Assembly: GCA_949358305.1 (NCBI GenBank)
Contig: OX442314.1
Location: 42,664,581 to 42,728,580, forward strand
Source: Strigamia acuminata
Lineage: Eukaryota; Arthropoda; Chilopoda; Geophilomorpha; Linotaeniidae
DNA length: 64,000 nt
Direction of reading: 5' to 3'
The notes beneath the pieces were generated by a model that was not told the DNA's origin, ran no database searches, and was given only the letters and a program-made list of their open reading frames with translations. Shown here piece by piece: positions 1 to 10,562 of this stretch. The position numbers and the translations under genes are program-made. Positions within the stretch are counted from its first letter, which is position 1, and every line of letters begins with the position of its first letter.

Positions 1-803
1 TACATCAGTCCTGTGTGCATTCATCGGATTCGTGGCCAGCGGAGGCGGATCCACTGGAGGACAAGGAATATTCGAACCCGGAGGAATGTTTGGCGGTGAG
101 TCCGATAAAAATCGCCCTCGAATACTTTGCACTTAACCGACTCGTAATTCTGATTGAAGGACCGCTAAAGTTTTGTCCCGAGACCAAAACGAAAGCTACA
201 AATGTTCCTCCGGTCACCAAACTGAATTTTTCCTCGGCGCCAGTGACGCAGAGTACCGACTATACATCGATCACGGATAAGGAACAGTTTTCGGTCGAGT
301 TCGCGCTAGATGACAATCCGGCTAGTTGTAGCCACACTTCCGCGACAAGCAAGCCGCCGGACACAACACCGTGGTGGGGACTTGATATGACTGTTCAGCA
401 CGTGATTGATAACGTGGTTTTTACGGGTAGAAAAGGCTTCGGTGTGTTGAAATGTGCGCGCTTGTGCGTGCAGGTGAGTAATTGTGTATTTGCAGCGGCG
501 AGAGACAACGATTTCGAGGTTCGAGTCGGCGATTACATCGATGGGGTTGGTATTCTCGGGCCATTCTCCAAGAACGGATTGTGTAATGAATTTAAAGGTG
601 TGCGAGAAGCGGGGAAGGACATTACTTTCAAATGTTCACCGATGCTGGTAGGGCGATACCTAACGGTGCAGAAGATTAAGTACAAGAATTATCTCGTTCT
701 GACTATTTGTACTCTTGAGATTAATGGATACGTGTTGCCACCGCCAGCGCCAACGCCAACGCCACGGCAAAAAAGACGACAGAAAAGATTCATTCGCAAG
801 TGA
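1..803 (+). CDS. FTP (fucolectin-like) domain membrane protein, copy A, 5' end outside window
   Basis: Three exons can be read: 2-95, 160-441 and 496-803, with GT-AG introns at 96-159 and 442-495. Joined, they give one open frame of 227 codons ending in TGA at 801-803. The first exon holds the end of a hydrophobic segment and a Gly-rich linker; sibling copies show a short Lys-rich cytosolic start and a Cys-rich membrane segment before it, so a type II membrane protein is inferred. The main domain (DKEQF to LEINGY) has the WWxLD, EVRVGD, LVGRYLTVQ and final TICTLEINGY pattern of the F5/8-like FTP fold found in fucolectins and tachylectin-4, which bind sugars. The C-terminal tail is Pro-rich and then strongly basic (RQKRRQKRFIRK). 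It is the only one of several local copies whose frame is undamaged. Sugar binding is inferred from the fold; the ligand residues were not checked. Confidence 0.68.
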   Translation, partial: HQSCVHSSDSWPAEADPLEDKEYSNPEECLAVSPIKIALEYFALNRLVILIEGPLKFCPETKTKATNVPPVTKLNFSSAPVTQSTDYTSITDKEQFSVEFALDDNPASCSHTSATSKPPDTTPWWGLDMTVQHVIDNVVFTGRKGFGVLKCARLCVQVSNCVFAAARDNDFEVRVGDYIDGVGILGPFSKNGLCNEFKGVREAGKDITFKCSPMLVGRYLTVQKIKYKNYLVLTICTLEINGYVLPPPAPTPTPRQKRRQKRFIRK

Positions 804-980
804 TTTCACTTAACCGAATTATTTAATATGAAAACTTTACAAACTGTTTATTAAAAAATCATTTTTATTTTTATTAAAAGAAACAACTGTTTTTATTTTT
901 CCGCATTCGCCAAAATTTTATCCTAGTAATTGTGAAGTCGGGCGATCCTACTCGGGACGGGTCGTGGCATCGGCAGAGTC

Positions 981-1595
981 TTATTCCTGTTCGCTTAGGA
1001 AAAACTGAGCATGGCTGGTGGGCGGCGCATGCGCGGCGTGAGTTCGCTCGTGCACCCAGATGATCATCTTGGCTGGGACGACGCCATCGGTGGCGTAGTG
1101 AATGCGTCGGGCTTCGGTGGCGTTGACAGGGTTTCGGTGGACACGGACAAGCCACTGATGCAACAGGCGGTTGGGAACGGGTCCCTCCTCGATAGTCGTC
1201 TCCAACCACTGGAAAAAAGAGCGACCACAATCTGGAAGGGTCTGCATGGTTACGGACGTGGCGGGATGCATAACTAGGCCTGGATATTTATTTTTGATCG
1301 TATTCAACGTCTTGAGGCAGCGTTGAGACTGTGGTCTCGCGGCGACCGTTGGCGGAGACGGAAGCGGAAGCGGAGACTGGGGTCTCGCGTCGACCGTTGG
1401 CGGAGACGGAAGCGGAGGCGGAGACTGGGGTCTCGCGGCGACCGTTGGCGGAGACGGAGGCGGCGCCGTCGACTGGGCTTGGAGTTTTCCCTTCTTTCGC
1501 TTTCTCGATTTTTTCTTCAGACTAACGTGTGTCGTCTTCTGCGGCGGCGGTTCAACTTTTCCCAATGCTTCGCTGACATTTTGCGGAGAAGACAT
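981..1595 (-). CDS. Proline-rich protein with C-terminal 'KTL-YP-WLE' domain, copy 1
   Basis: A single-exon frame of 204 codons starts at the ATG at 1595 (MSSPQNVSEALGK) and stops at TAA 981-983. This start is chosen because the paralogue at 14300-14986 begins at the same Met. After a Lys/Arg-rich patch (KKKSRKRKKGK) come three copies of a 16-residue Pro-rich repeat (PTVAARPQSPPPLPSP), then a globular region of about 100 residues with KTL, YPGLVMHP, FFQWLE and IIWVHE. I do not recognise a named family. The same region resembles the C-terminus of the third gene of the Gypsy element at 50244-53036. It runs convergently to FTP copy A, 178 bp apart. It may be a host gene or a domesticated transposon protein. 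Confidence 0.6.
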   Translation of the reverse strand: MSSPQNVSEALGKVEPPPQKTTHVSLKKKSRKRKKGKLQAQSTAPPPSPPTVAARPQSPPPLPSPPTVDARPQSPLPLPSPPTVAARPQSQRCLKTLNTIKNKYPGLVMHPATSVTMQTLPDCGRSFFQWLETTIEEGPVPNRLLHQWLVRVHRNPVNATEARRIHYATDGVVPAKMIIWVHERTHAAHAPPTSHAQFFLSEQE

Positions 1596-1666
1596 GATCG
1601 ATGAGAGATTGGATAGTAACAAGAAAGGTGTTCTCGGTAATGAAAGTAAGATGGGCAATGTGTCTC

Positions 1667-1673
1667 TTATATA
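1667..1673 (-). promoter_or_regulatory. TATA box of proline-rich copy 1
   Basis: TATATAA reads on the minus strand about 75 bp upstream of the ATG at 1595. The same sequence lies at the same distance in the paralogue (15058-15064), inside a flank that is otherwise also conserved. Confidence 0.45.
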
Positions 1674-1739
1674 CCTGATTGTAACGAAACGTCTCCCGTA
1701 CGTTAGACACAACCGCGCCACCTGTGAACGTGTATTTTT

Positions 1740-2804
1740 GTGACAGGAACTATTCTTCTAGGCTACACCGCGAGGTAACACAATGCCCCGCGAAGGCGAC
1801 GAAATGCCACGGGTGTGGTAAAGTTGGACACTTTATTAAGTTTTGTCGCTCTAAAGTGGATAATAACAGGACGGTTATGGATGGACGAAAGGATGGAGTG
1901 CGACGGGACTTATCAAAAAATGACTAAATCTTAATCTAATCTCTAAAAACTCTAAATACTGTGTAAGTTGAGGAGAAATAATCACAATTATTTCTTAAAA
2001 CAAACTACTGAATTTATTCTTTTATGGCGAACAAATCCACTTAACTTTGGAAAGGAAATACAAAAATATGATAAATTAAAGACTAAAATTATACATAATG
2101 ACTAAATAGTTAAATGAAAGAAATGATAAATGAAGGTGAAAATAATACAAAATGGCGGCAATGGCTTGTCTCTCGCTCCAAACCTCGAAATGGCGTCGTC
2201 ACTCGCTGGAAACGGACAAATTTCCGAACTCTAGATGATTCGGACACAATTCCGATTCACGTTGACTGAGACAAATTTCCCCATGATGATCTCTCCAGTC
2301 GGTCGTGACTGGCAAGACGAATTTCTCACCCAAACGATGGCTGTTTGGCAAAAATGAAGATCTCTCCGTCTCACGGCAAGATGAAAATCCCACTGTTGAA
2401 TGTGCTCAACAGCAAGATAAATTTCCCACTACTGGATGTGCACAGTAGCAAGAACTCTCACAATAACTTTATGTTATTGTAAGAATGAGCCTAAATTCTG
2501 GCAGGAGTCACAAATTACACAGAGAATATTTAGTATTTCATAGGTAATTTTTATGTGATTTTTCATGACAAAACTGGTTTTAGACTGAGGAGGAAAACTC
2601 CTCACAGGAAACATTTTCTGTTGGAAAAAGCTCATGCGCTGGTTGCCCTGGCAACCACCCACATGATTCCACGTTGTGCCTGACTTCCTTGTTCAGGCAT
2701 AAAAAAAAAACACAAAAATATAAACTAAATCCAGACACATTTCTGGTAAGGGAAAAACTAAACTTTAATTTTAACCCTTTCTAGTGACCACTAGGGTCAC
2801 TACA
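1740..2804. other. Spacer with no supported gene
   Basis: This A+T-rich stretch has only short frames without recognisable domains. Its first part (1735-1770) shares the 'gacaggaactattcttctagg' type block found also near 15118, 19465 and 37645. Short inverted repeats occur around 2462-2482, but nothing supports a gene. Confidence 0.5.
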
Positions 2805-2889
2805 AGTGGTGTTATATTCGAATTTTTGCTCAATGTTTACAAACTTGCCATTTTGACCAAAACTCGAATACAATGGTGTTATATTCGGG
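2805..2889. repeat. Palindromic repeat unit, left copy
   Basis: The block starts at the 'agtggtgttatattcgaa' stretch and ends with a ttcggggga arm that abuts a Gypsy fragment. The same block, with few differences, recurs at 10469-10560, where it again abuts Gypsy coding sequence. It is probably the end of a non-autonomous element. Confidence 0.6.
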
Positions 2890-3797
2890 GGAAGACGGTC
2901 GACCATTGAGGGATTTGACAAGAGCGAAGTCGGTTTTGGATTTTAAGTGGACAAAGGAGCACGAAGTGGCGTGGGAACGAATTAAGAGTGAGTTGTCGAA
3001 CGGGAGAATTATGGCGTATTTTGATTATAAGGCGGTGCTACATTTGACGGTGGATGCGAGCCCAAAAGGAGTGGGAGCGATTTTGGCACAAGCTAAGAGT
3101 GAGGAGGAAGAAGTGAGGGTGGTTGCGTACGCCAGCAGGTCGTTAACTGATGTTCAGAGCCGGTATTCACAAATAGAACGGGAGATGCTAGCCGTGGTGT
3201 GGGCAAAGGAGGTATTTTATTTGTACTTATTTGGGACATTTTTTTTATCTTATTCACGGATCATCAGCCGTTGGTCGGGATTTTGAAGAATAGAAAGGCA
3301 GTGAGACTTGAGCGATTGTGCTTACGTGTGCAACAATTCAATTTTGAAGTTAGGCACACGAAAGGGTGTTCTAATCCCAGTGACTACATGTCACTACACG
3401 TCATCCGTTGCCGGCGATGAGAGCGAGAGGAGTGGCTTCGGGTGCGGTGTTGGAGGAATTTGTGAACTTTGTTGTGGAAACAGGAATTCCGGCGACGATG
3501 ACTGGGGAAGAAATACAGAGGGAGACGCGCGTGGATGGAGTGTTAGTAAAGTTGTGCGCCGCATTGGAGTGTAGGGGTGGTGAAGTGCATGCGAGGTGGG
3601 AGGATGAGCAGCTTAAACCATTTAAAATGATAAAAGAAGAATTGTTAGTTGCCTCCGACGATATTATACTGCGAGCGGATAGGATAGTGATTCCAGCAAA
3701 GCTACAGGCGAGGGCGATTGATTTGGCGCACCGGGGTCATCAGGGGGTGGTCAAAACTAAGAAGTTGTTACGTCAAAAGGTGTGGTTTGTCGGCAGC
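2890..3797 (+). pseudogene. Gypsy pol fragment: RNase H to integrase zinc finger
   Basis: The fragment reads from the thumb/RNase H boundary (PLRDLTR) through RNase H (LTVDASPKGVGAILAQ, VVAYASRSL, YTDHQPLVGIL) to the start of the integrase HHCC finger (AHRGHQGVVKTKKLL). At least two frame changes are needed, near 3230 (inside a T run) and near 3400. It is cut at both ends by the ttcggggga/tcccccgaa arms of the palindromic repeat. The catalytic integrase core that should follow is missing here; a core of the same type appears after the BEL insertion at 10563. Confidence 0.7.
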
Positions 3798-4115
3798 TAC
3801 CGTCTTCCCCCGAATAAAACACCATGGTGTTTTATTCGAATACAACACCATGGTGTTGTATTCGTCAAATGATATGTAACTTTGCAAAAAAAGGAAAATT
3901 GTGAAAAAATGTGCTAATGACTGTGATTAAAAAACAAACAATCTCTCAAATGTTCTTACTTTTTTTTGTTTCATTTAAAGTAATAAAAATAACAATAAAA
4001 ATAAACTGTAAAATGTAAAATCCACGTTTCGTGCACGTTTCGGTTGTGTTTTCGAATATAACACCATGGTGTTGTATTCGAAAACACTAAAAAAAAATTC
4101 GAATATAACACTATG
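3798..4115. repeat. Cluster of CCATGG-centred palindromes
   Basis: Three 28-bp palindromes centred on CCATGG lie at 3811-3838, 3837-3864 and 4053-4080; the last is extended by gtgtttt/aaaacac arms to 4046-4087. A fourth partly preserved unit (4098-4115) is cut by the BEL insertion. The segment between 3870 and 4045 is A+T-rich and has no gene. Confidence 0.65.
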
Positions 4116-4589
4116 TGTGAAAATTAAGAATTTGAAAGTGTTTTTTGTAAAATGTTGTTTTCTTGCTTTTATTGATTTTATTGATTCGATTTTAAAGTTA
4201 AGAGTGTTTGATAATGTTTAATGCATAATTGTTTCTGTTTAGTATTTGACCTTCGATTGTTCATGAATTTGGTGTGATGACCCACATTTGAATATGACGC
4301 GAATGACGAAATTAGCATATTTTAACGTGTCATGAATATTTGGAATTTTCCTTTGTTTTATTTTAATCTTTTAATCTGTATTCTAAAAACGAATAAAGAA
4401 CTAGTGTAAAATTTGCAACCAGATCGAGTGGACGTGTTGTTCTTTCCTTGGGTGACTTTTTGCATTCTTTCAAGTTGAGACTAACTTGAAATCGATTTTG
4501 AACGCGAACGATTAACAATAACAGGCGACACTTTATTGTAACGAGACGATTTGAGGATTTGGAAAACTTGCAGTGTGTTAGAAATAACA
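4116..4589 (+). repeat. 5' LTR of the BEL/Pao element
   Basis: Starts TGTGAAAATTAAG and ends AGAAATAACA, so it follows the TG...CA rule. It matches the 3' LTR over 474 bp with one substitution and no length change. Confidence 0.95.
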
Positions 4590-4590
4590 T

Positions 4591-4608
4591 TGGTGCCGAA
4601 ACCCGGGA
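4591..4608 (+). promoter_or_regulatory. Primer binding site of the BEL/Pao element
   Basis: TGGTGCCGAAACCCGGGA starts one base after the 5' LTR, the usual place for tRNA priming of minus-strand DNA synthesis. A site differing at one base occurs in the minus-strand element at 63817-63835. Confidence 0.85.
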
Positions 4609-4665
4609 ACAAAGAATTGACCCAGAACAAAGAACTGTGAGTTTTGAAAAAAATTTGAATCGAAA

Positions 4666-7600
4666 ATGGAAGAATTGAATAAGTTGAAACGTCAACGCAC
4701 GACCGTACGAAATGCCTGCACGAGATTGACTAACGCCACGGCCGGATTGCTGGATGAAAATCCAATCGACCTGCAGAAACTTAATCGCCACAAAGCACAA
4801 CTTTTGGCCAAGAAAGATATTTTGCAGGATTTGGATGGGTCGATCTACAATCGGATCGAAGACGAGGAAGAAGCGACTGCAGACATGGAACAAGCGGACA
4901 TCTACCAGGAGCGTATTATTGACCAGATGGAAGATTTGGCGCAACGCGTGGCCAGCGAGCGACGAAACGCAGATAACTTGATGAACCAAACGACGGCGGC
5001 GGCAAATCAAGCGAAATTGGAAGCGACTCTGGCTGCTCAGATGGCGGTAAATCAACAGACGATCACCGCGCAAATTGCTGCTCAACTTCAAGCGCATGTA
5101 CCAGCGGTAGTGAACGCGGCGGAGGCGGACAATGATGGAGGTAGTATGAAACTTCCCACCTTGCAAATATAATGGTGATCCAACCAAATGGTACGAGTTT
5201 TGGTCGAACTTTGAGATCGGTGTGGGAGGGAACAGCAAGATTAAACCGTTGGCCAAACTAGTGTATTTGAAAACGCTTCTGGCAGGGCCAGCGGCGAGTG
5301 TAATTGCCGGACTCGCTCCCACCGACGCGAATTACGTGACGGCCAAGACTTTGTTGACGAACAGATTTGGTAAGAAAAGTGTAGTGATCAATGCACATCT
5401 GCGCGCATTGGAGCGCGTGCAACCCGTGAAGAAATATAACGATTTAGTTGGTCTGAGGAAGTTATACGATGACTTTGAATTACACGTGAGGTGTTTAGAG
5501 AATCTTGAAGTACAAGTATCGACTTTTGGTGCATTATTAAGTCCGAAATTAATGGCTGCCATTCCAGATGTCATTGCGAACGGTTTCGCACAAAATGAAG
5601 AAGATGATGAATGTGACATTAAAGCTTTTTTAGTTTATTTGAATAAGCAAATAGGTTTACGAGAGAGGACGGCCGAGGCTAATAATTACCAGAAAGAAGC
5701 ACATACTGAAGACAAGAAACCAGTCAAAACCACCAACAATAAGGATCGAGATTGGCCCAAGAAGAAGACGCCTATTCCCGCCGTGTCAGCAATGTCGGTG
5801 AGCTTAACAGACTGCATATTTTGTGAAGTGTCAGACCACGGGACGACAGTGTGCCCGCTACCCCCTCACAAAAAAAGGAGGAATTGTATGCGTGCGGGAC
5901 GTTGCTTTCTGTGTCTAGAAAAAAAGCACATGGTGAAAAACTGTCAATCCAAGTTGCGCTGCGACAAGTGCAAAAGAAAACATTACACGGCGTTGTGCGA
6001 GGACGACGACGAGGACGAGACCAAAGTGACCACGGTGGTCGAACATAATCCTGCCAATTTGTATTTTCAGGTGATGACAGTCAACGTGGAGTCACAGTCC
6101 AAACGCAAAGCCGTCCAGTGCTTCTTTGACAGTGGAAGCCATCGTACTTTTGTGACTGAAAAGCTGTCTCAAGAATTAGGAGCGAAGGAGATTGGGGAAC
6201 GAGAAATGAACATCGTGCCATTTGGAGAGACCGACAGTCGGGCGGAGAAGCGCAAGCTGGTGCAGGTCACACTCAAGTCGACGAACGGCAACGAGGGAGA
6301 AATCGAAATTCATGCGATCGTGGTGCCGTGGATAACGAGTTCCGTGACCAAGTCGATTAATCCCAGTGTCAAAGCGTTGATGAAGTCTCGAGGAATACCA
6401 ATGAACGTTGACCACGAGACGGTGAAAAAAGGAGAAGTATCCATTTTGGTCGGTGTTGATTATTTTTGGCAGATTGTCACGGGACGAATCGAACGACTTG
6501 GTCAGGGACTCGTTGGACTTGAGACTCTGTTCGGGTGGACGGTCGTAGGATCCAGTGGGCAAGCAACGAGGGAATCGAATTTAACTGTGCAAGTCCATGT
6601 AGTGAAGTATGAAGAAAAATTAGACATTAAATTGCAGAACTTCTGGGAATTGGACGCCATCGGTATTCAGCACGAGTCCAACACCGACAAAACTGATGAG
6701 AATCTGCAAGCGTTGGAAAGTTTTAAAAAATCCTTGCGATGGACGGGACAACGTTACGAGGTGCGACTGCCTTGGCTCGTGACTAAAAACGAGTTGGACG
6801 ACAATTACTCCATTGCGCTGAAGAGGTTTTGGAATCTTGTGCGACGATTCAAACAAGACCCGGAGATGTACGAGAAATATCGAGCTGTGATTGGCACACA
6901 GCTTGCTGAAGGCATTTTGGAGGACGTCCCAGTTGGACCAACGAGGGACGAGAGATGTTATTACTTGCCCCACAGCCCCGTGATCAAGGAACAACGAGAG
7001 ACGACAAAATTACGAGTGGTTTGCGACGCGTCGTCACACCGAGCCAAGAGCTTGTCGCTGAACGATTGTTTATTCACGGGGCCCAATTTGTTGCCAGAAG
7101 TAATTGACATTGTCATTGATTTCAGAATGTACGTTTTTGCTGCGATTGGAGATATTGAAAAGGCATTTCATCGAATTGATGTGAACACGGATGATCGAGA
7201 CTGTTTGCGCATTTTTTGGATGTTTGAGGATTGGGACGGGAAGGGACCCATTCGAGTGCGAATTTTACGGTACACTCGTGTATTGTTCGGCGCGAAACCC
7301 AGCCCATTCTTGCTGAACGCAACAATTCGAGAACATTTGGAAAAATACAGGGATCAATTTGAAGAAACAATTGCGTTGGTAATAAATAAGTTTTACGTAG
7401 ATGATTTTCTCAACAGTCAAGCAAATGCCAACAAACTACTACAAACTTGCCAAGAAGTCACAAAGATGTTGGGCGAAGCCAACATGAAGTTGACAAAGTG
7501 GATGTCGAATTCGGACGTCGTGCGGAGGGCAATCGTCGACGAAGCGAACAGGGCAAAGAAAACGACGAAAGTGTTGGGTTTGATATGGAATTTAGAACAT

Positions 7601-9961
7601 GATAATTTGTCAATTGAAATGAGTGAACTAATGGAGCTGTATCAATCGAGTGAGGACACTAAACGTCAAGTAATCCGTCTGGTGGCAAGTGTTTTTGATC
7701 CGCTGGGATTCTGCGCCCCATTTACTGTGACCGGTAAAATGATTTTCCAAAGTCTGTGGCGGTTGAAGTTAAAGTGGGATGAGGTTTTGCCCACGATCGA
7801 AGCAGAGAGATGGAGAGATTGGAAGATGCAAATTCCAGTTTTGAAACAGATCCAAGTGCCACGCTGGATTGGACTTGAAGAGAACAGTTTAAATTCCGAA
7901 ATGCATTTGTTTTGTGACGCAAGTCCGCTGGCTTACGGTGTCGTCGCATACTTAAAGACCAGCGGAAAGTGTGATAATTTTGTGTCTTTTATTTTGTCCA
8001 AATCTAGAATTGCGCCGGTAAAAACAGTAACTCTTCCGCGACTGGAATTGTTAGGAGCATTGTTGGCGTCGCGATTGGCAAAACGATTGAGCAGATTGTC
8101 GGCGACGCGTGTAGTTTGTTGGACTGATTCGACTATCGTGCTGGCGTGGATCACTCGCAACAAGGGACGAACGGATCCATTCGTGAGCAGACGCATTGAA
8201 GAAATTCGACTCAACGCGCCAGAAGTGGAGTGGCGACACGTACCAGGCCGAGAGAACCCAGCCGACCTGGTGACTCGAGGGCTAGAAGCGCAGAAACTGG
8301 TGGACAACCAAACTTGGTGGACGGGACCAGAATGGCTATCCAAAAACGAGTCAGAGTGGCCACAAGCGGCAGACGAGCCGATTAACGAGGACGACGAGTC
8401 GGAAGAAATCGTAAACGTGATAATTGACAATTATGAGAACTTGGAGCCAATTTTGAACCTAAACGACTATGGATGCTGGACGAGATTGGTGAAGGTGACT
8501 GGATGGGTGATGCGATTCATCACCAACCTGAAGCGCAAGACACGAGATGGAACTCCCTTGACAATCGTCGAGATGAGGACGGCAGAGAAATACTGGGTTC
8601 GAGCGGTGCAGCGAGTTCATTATTCCGAGGAGCGAAAGGCGATTCGAGCAGGGCGAGAACGAGATCGGATGTCTACATTGGGACAAATAGATTGTGTTTT
8701 GGACAATAATGATTTATTACAAGTGCGAACGAGAGTTGATTGGGGTGAAGTGAATCTAGGAGTGAACGGACCTTTGGTACTGCACGACAAACATTATTTA
8801 ACCAAACTAATAATTCGAAACGCGCACGAGAAAGTGTTCCACGGAGGATTGACTGCAACCTTGGCGGAAATTAGGACCAAATACTGGATTCCACATGCGC
8901 GCAGTTGTGTAAAACGAATAATCAAAAACTGTTTTATTTGTAGGCGCGTACAAGGAAGACTGATGCAGCAACAAGAAGCTCCGTTGCCCCTTGACCGAAC
9001 TAAAAAGGCAGAACCATTCCAAGTGGTAGGAATAGATTTTGCCGGCCCGTTGTACCAGAAGACCGGAGAGAAAAGCTACATCGTAGTAATTACTTGCGCA
9101 GTGACCCGAGCGATCCACCTCGAGTTGGTGACTACAATGAACACGGAGGATTTTGTCATGGCATTGCGACGATTTTTTGCGAGGAGAGGAGTTCCCACGG
9201 TGATATATTCTGACAATGCGAAAACTTTTAAGCGGGCAGACGCCGAGTTGCGTGTATTGTTGGGTGGCATCCGAACAGGAGAACTGAATAATTTTTTGAT
9301 AATCAAGTGTGTAGAATGGAAATTTATAGTGGAGCGAGCGGCATGGTGGGGCGGATTTTGGGAGCGGATGGTCCGCTCCGTGAAAACCTGTTTGAAGAAA
9401 ATTTTGGGGAAAAAAGTGTTGACCTTTGAAGAGTTAACCACAGTCTTGTGTGAAGTCGAGGCAATGATTAATTCTCGACCCATATCTTACGTTTATGGCG
9501 ACGCCAATGAGAAAGAGCCTTTGACTCCTTCACATTTTTTGATTGGAAGACGACTGGTGACTCTTCCAGGGACACATCAATGCTTTACCAAAGAAATGCC
9601 GTCTCATTCTGTAGAGTTGTTAAAAAGATGGAAACTGCGTGAAAAGTTGATACAGCAGTTATGGAAAAGATGGCGAAACGAATACCTGACCGAGTTACGA
9701 GTTTTCAAGACCGCACGTGAGAAAAAGGAGTTGCGTAAAAACGATGTGGTGCTTATACAAGACGAAAATCAACCCCGATCTGTTTGGTTGATGGGGCAAG
9801 TAGTCGAAGTATTTCCAGGGAGAGACGGAAAAGTGAGGTCATGCGAGATTCGACTTGCCACGGGAAAGCGACTGAGGCGCCCAGTTCAGAGATTGTGTGT
9901 CTTGGAGTCCCACGAAGAGATAGTTGAGAGCAAGCTCAACGGGGCCCAATGTGAAAATTAA
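4666..9961 (+). CDS. BEL/Pao gag-pol polyprotein, one frameshift
   Basis: Translation starts at the ATG at 4666 (MEELNKLKRQ). The N-terminal coiled-coil gag runs to the stop at 5170-5172; the conserved DUF1759-type region continues in the +1 frame from about 5162 (YNGDPTKWYEFW) to 9961. The break lies inside a conserved domain, so it looks like a small deletion or a sequencing error rather than a programmed shift. In order follow Cys/His zinc knuckles (CFLCLEKKHMVKNC and neighbours), an aspartic protease (FFDSGSHRTFV), RT with YVDD, RNase H (LFCDASPLAYGVVAYL), an integrase zinc finger (HGGLT...CFICRR), an integrase core (GIDFAGP, YSDNAKTF, and E in WGGFWERMVRSVK) and a C-terminal domain. The stop codon lies 12 bp inside the 3' LTR. 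Apart from the one break the catalytic motifs look intact. Confidence 0.9.
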
Positions 9962-10423
9962 GAATTTGAAAGTGTTTTTTGTAAAATGTTGTTTTCTTGC
10001 TTTTATTGATTTTATTGATTTGATTTTAAAGTTAAGAGTGTTTGATAATGTTTAATGCATAATTGTTTCTGTTTAGTATTTGACCTTCGATTGTTCATGA
10101 ATTTGGTGTGATGACCCACATTTGAATATGACGCGAATGACGAAATTAGCATATTTTAACGTGTCATGAATATTTGGAATTTTCCTTTGTTTTATTTTAA
10201 TCTTTTAATCTGTATTCTAAAAACGAATAAAGAACTAGTGTAAAATTTGCAACCAGATCGAGTGGACGTGTTGTTCTTTCCTTGGGTGACTTTTTGCATT
10301 CTTTCAAGTTGAGACTAACTTGAAATCGATTTTGAACGCGAACGATTAACAATAACAGGCGACACTTTATTGTAACGAGACGATTTGAGGATTTGGAAAA
10401 CTTGCAGTGTGTTAGAAATAACA
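9950..10423 (+). repeat. 3' LTR of the BEL/Pao element
   Basis: Copy of the 5' LTR with one base difference. Its first 12 bases also encode the last residues and stop of pol. The ggggccc stretch just before it is a possible polypurine-tract remnant. Confidence 0.95.
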
Positions 10424-10428
10424 CTATG

Positions 10429-10562
10429 CGGGTGTATTCGAATATAACACCATGGTGTTATAGCTGAAGTGGTGTTATATTCGAATTTTTGCTCAATGTT
10501 TACAAACTTGCGATTTTCAGCAAAACTCGAATACAACACCATGGTGTTATATTCGGGGGAAG
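10429..10562. repeat. Palindromic repeat unit, right copy
   Basis: This continues the repeat interrupted by the BEL element. It includes a palindrome at 10528-10555 and, from 10469, the block also seen at 2805-2889. It ends with the ttcggggga arm against Gypsy integrase sequence. Confidence 0.6.

Larger units (their letters stand above)
4111..10428 (+). mobile_element. BEL/Pao LTR retrotransposon, nearly intact
   Basis: The element is bounded by two 474-bp LTRs (4116-4589 and 9950-10423) that differ at one position (C at 4187, T at 10021). A 5-bp target duplication, ctatg, flanks it (4111-4115 and 10424-10428). A primer binding site follows the first LTR and one long gag-pol region fills the interior. 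Gene order (gag, zinc knuckles, protease, RT, RNase H, integrase, C-terminal domain) and the protein motifs are those of BEL/Pao elements. It sits inside the palindromic repeat, so it inserted after that repeat. The near-identical LTRs imply a recent insertion. Confidence 0.93.

Noticed and set aside
5150-5180. Programmed +1 frameshift in BEL gag
   Set aside because: The break falls inside a conserved gag domain with no known shift signal; a small deletion or read error is simpler.
4363-5322. 319-codon minus-strand frame over the BEL LTR and gag
   Set aside because: It is the antisense shadow of the LTR and gag; no domain and no independent support.
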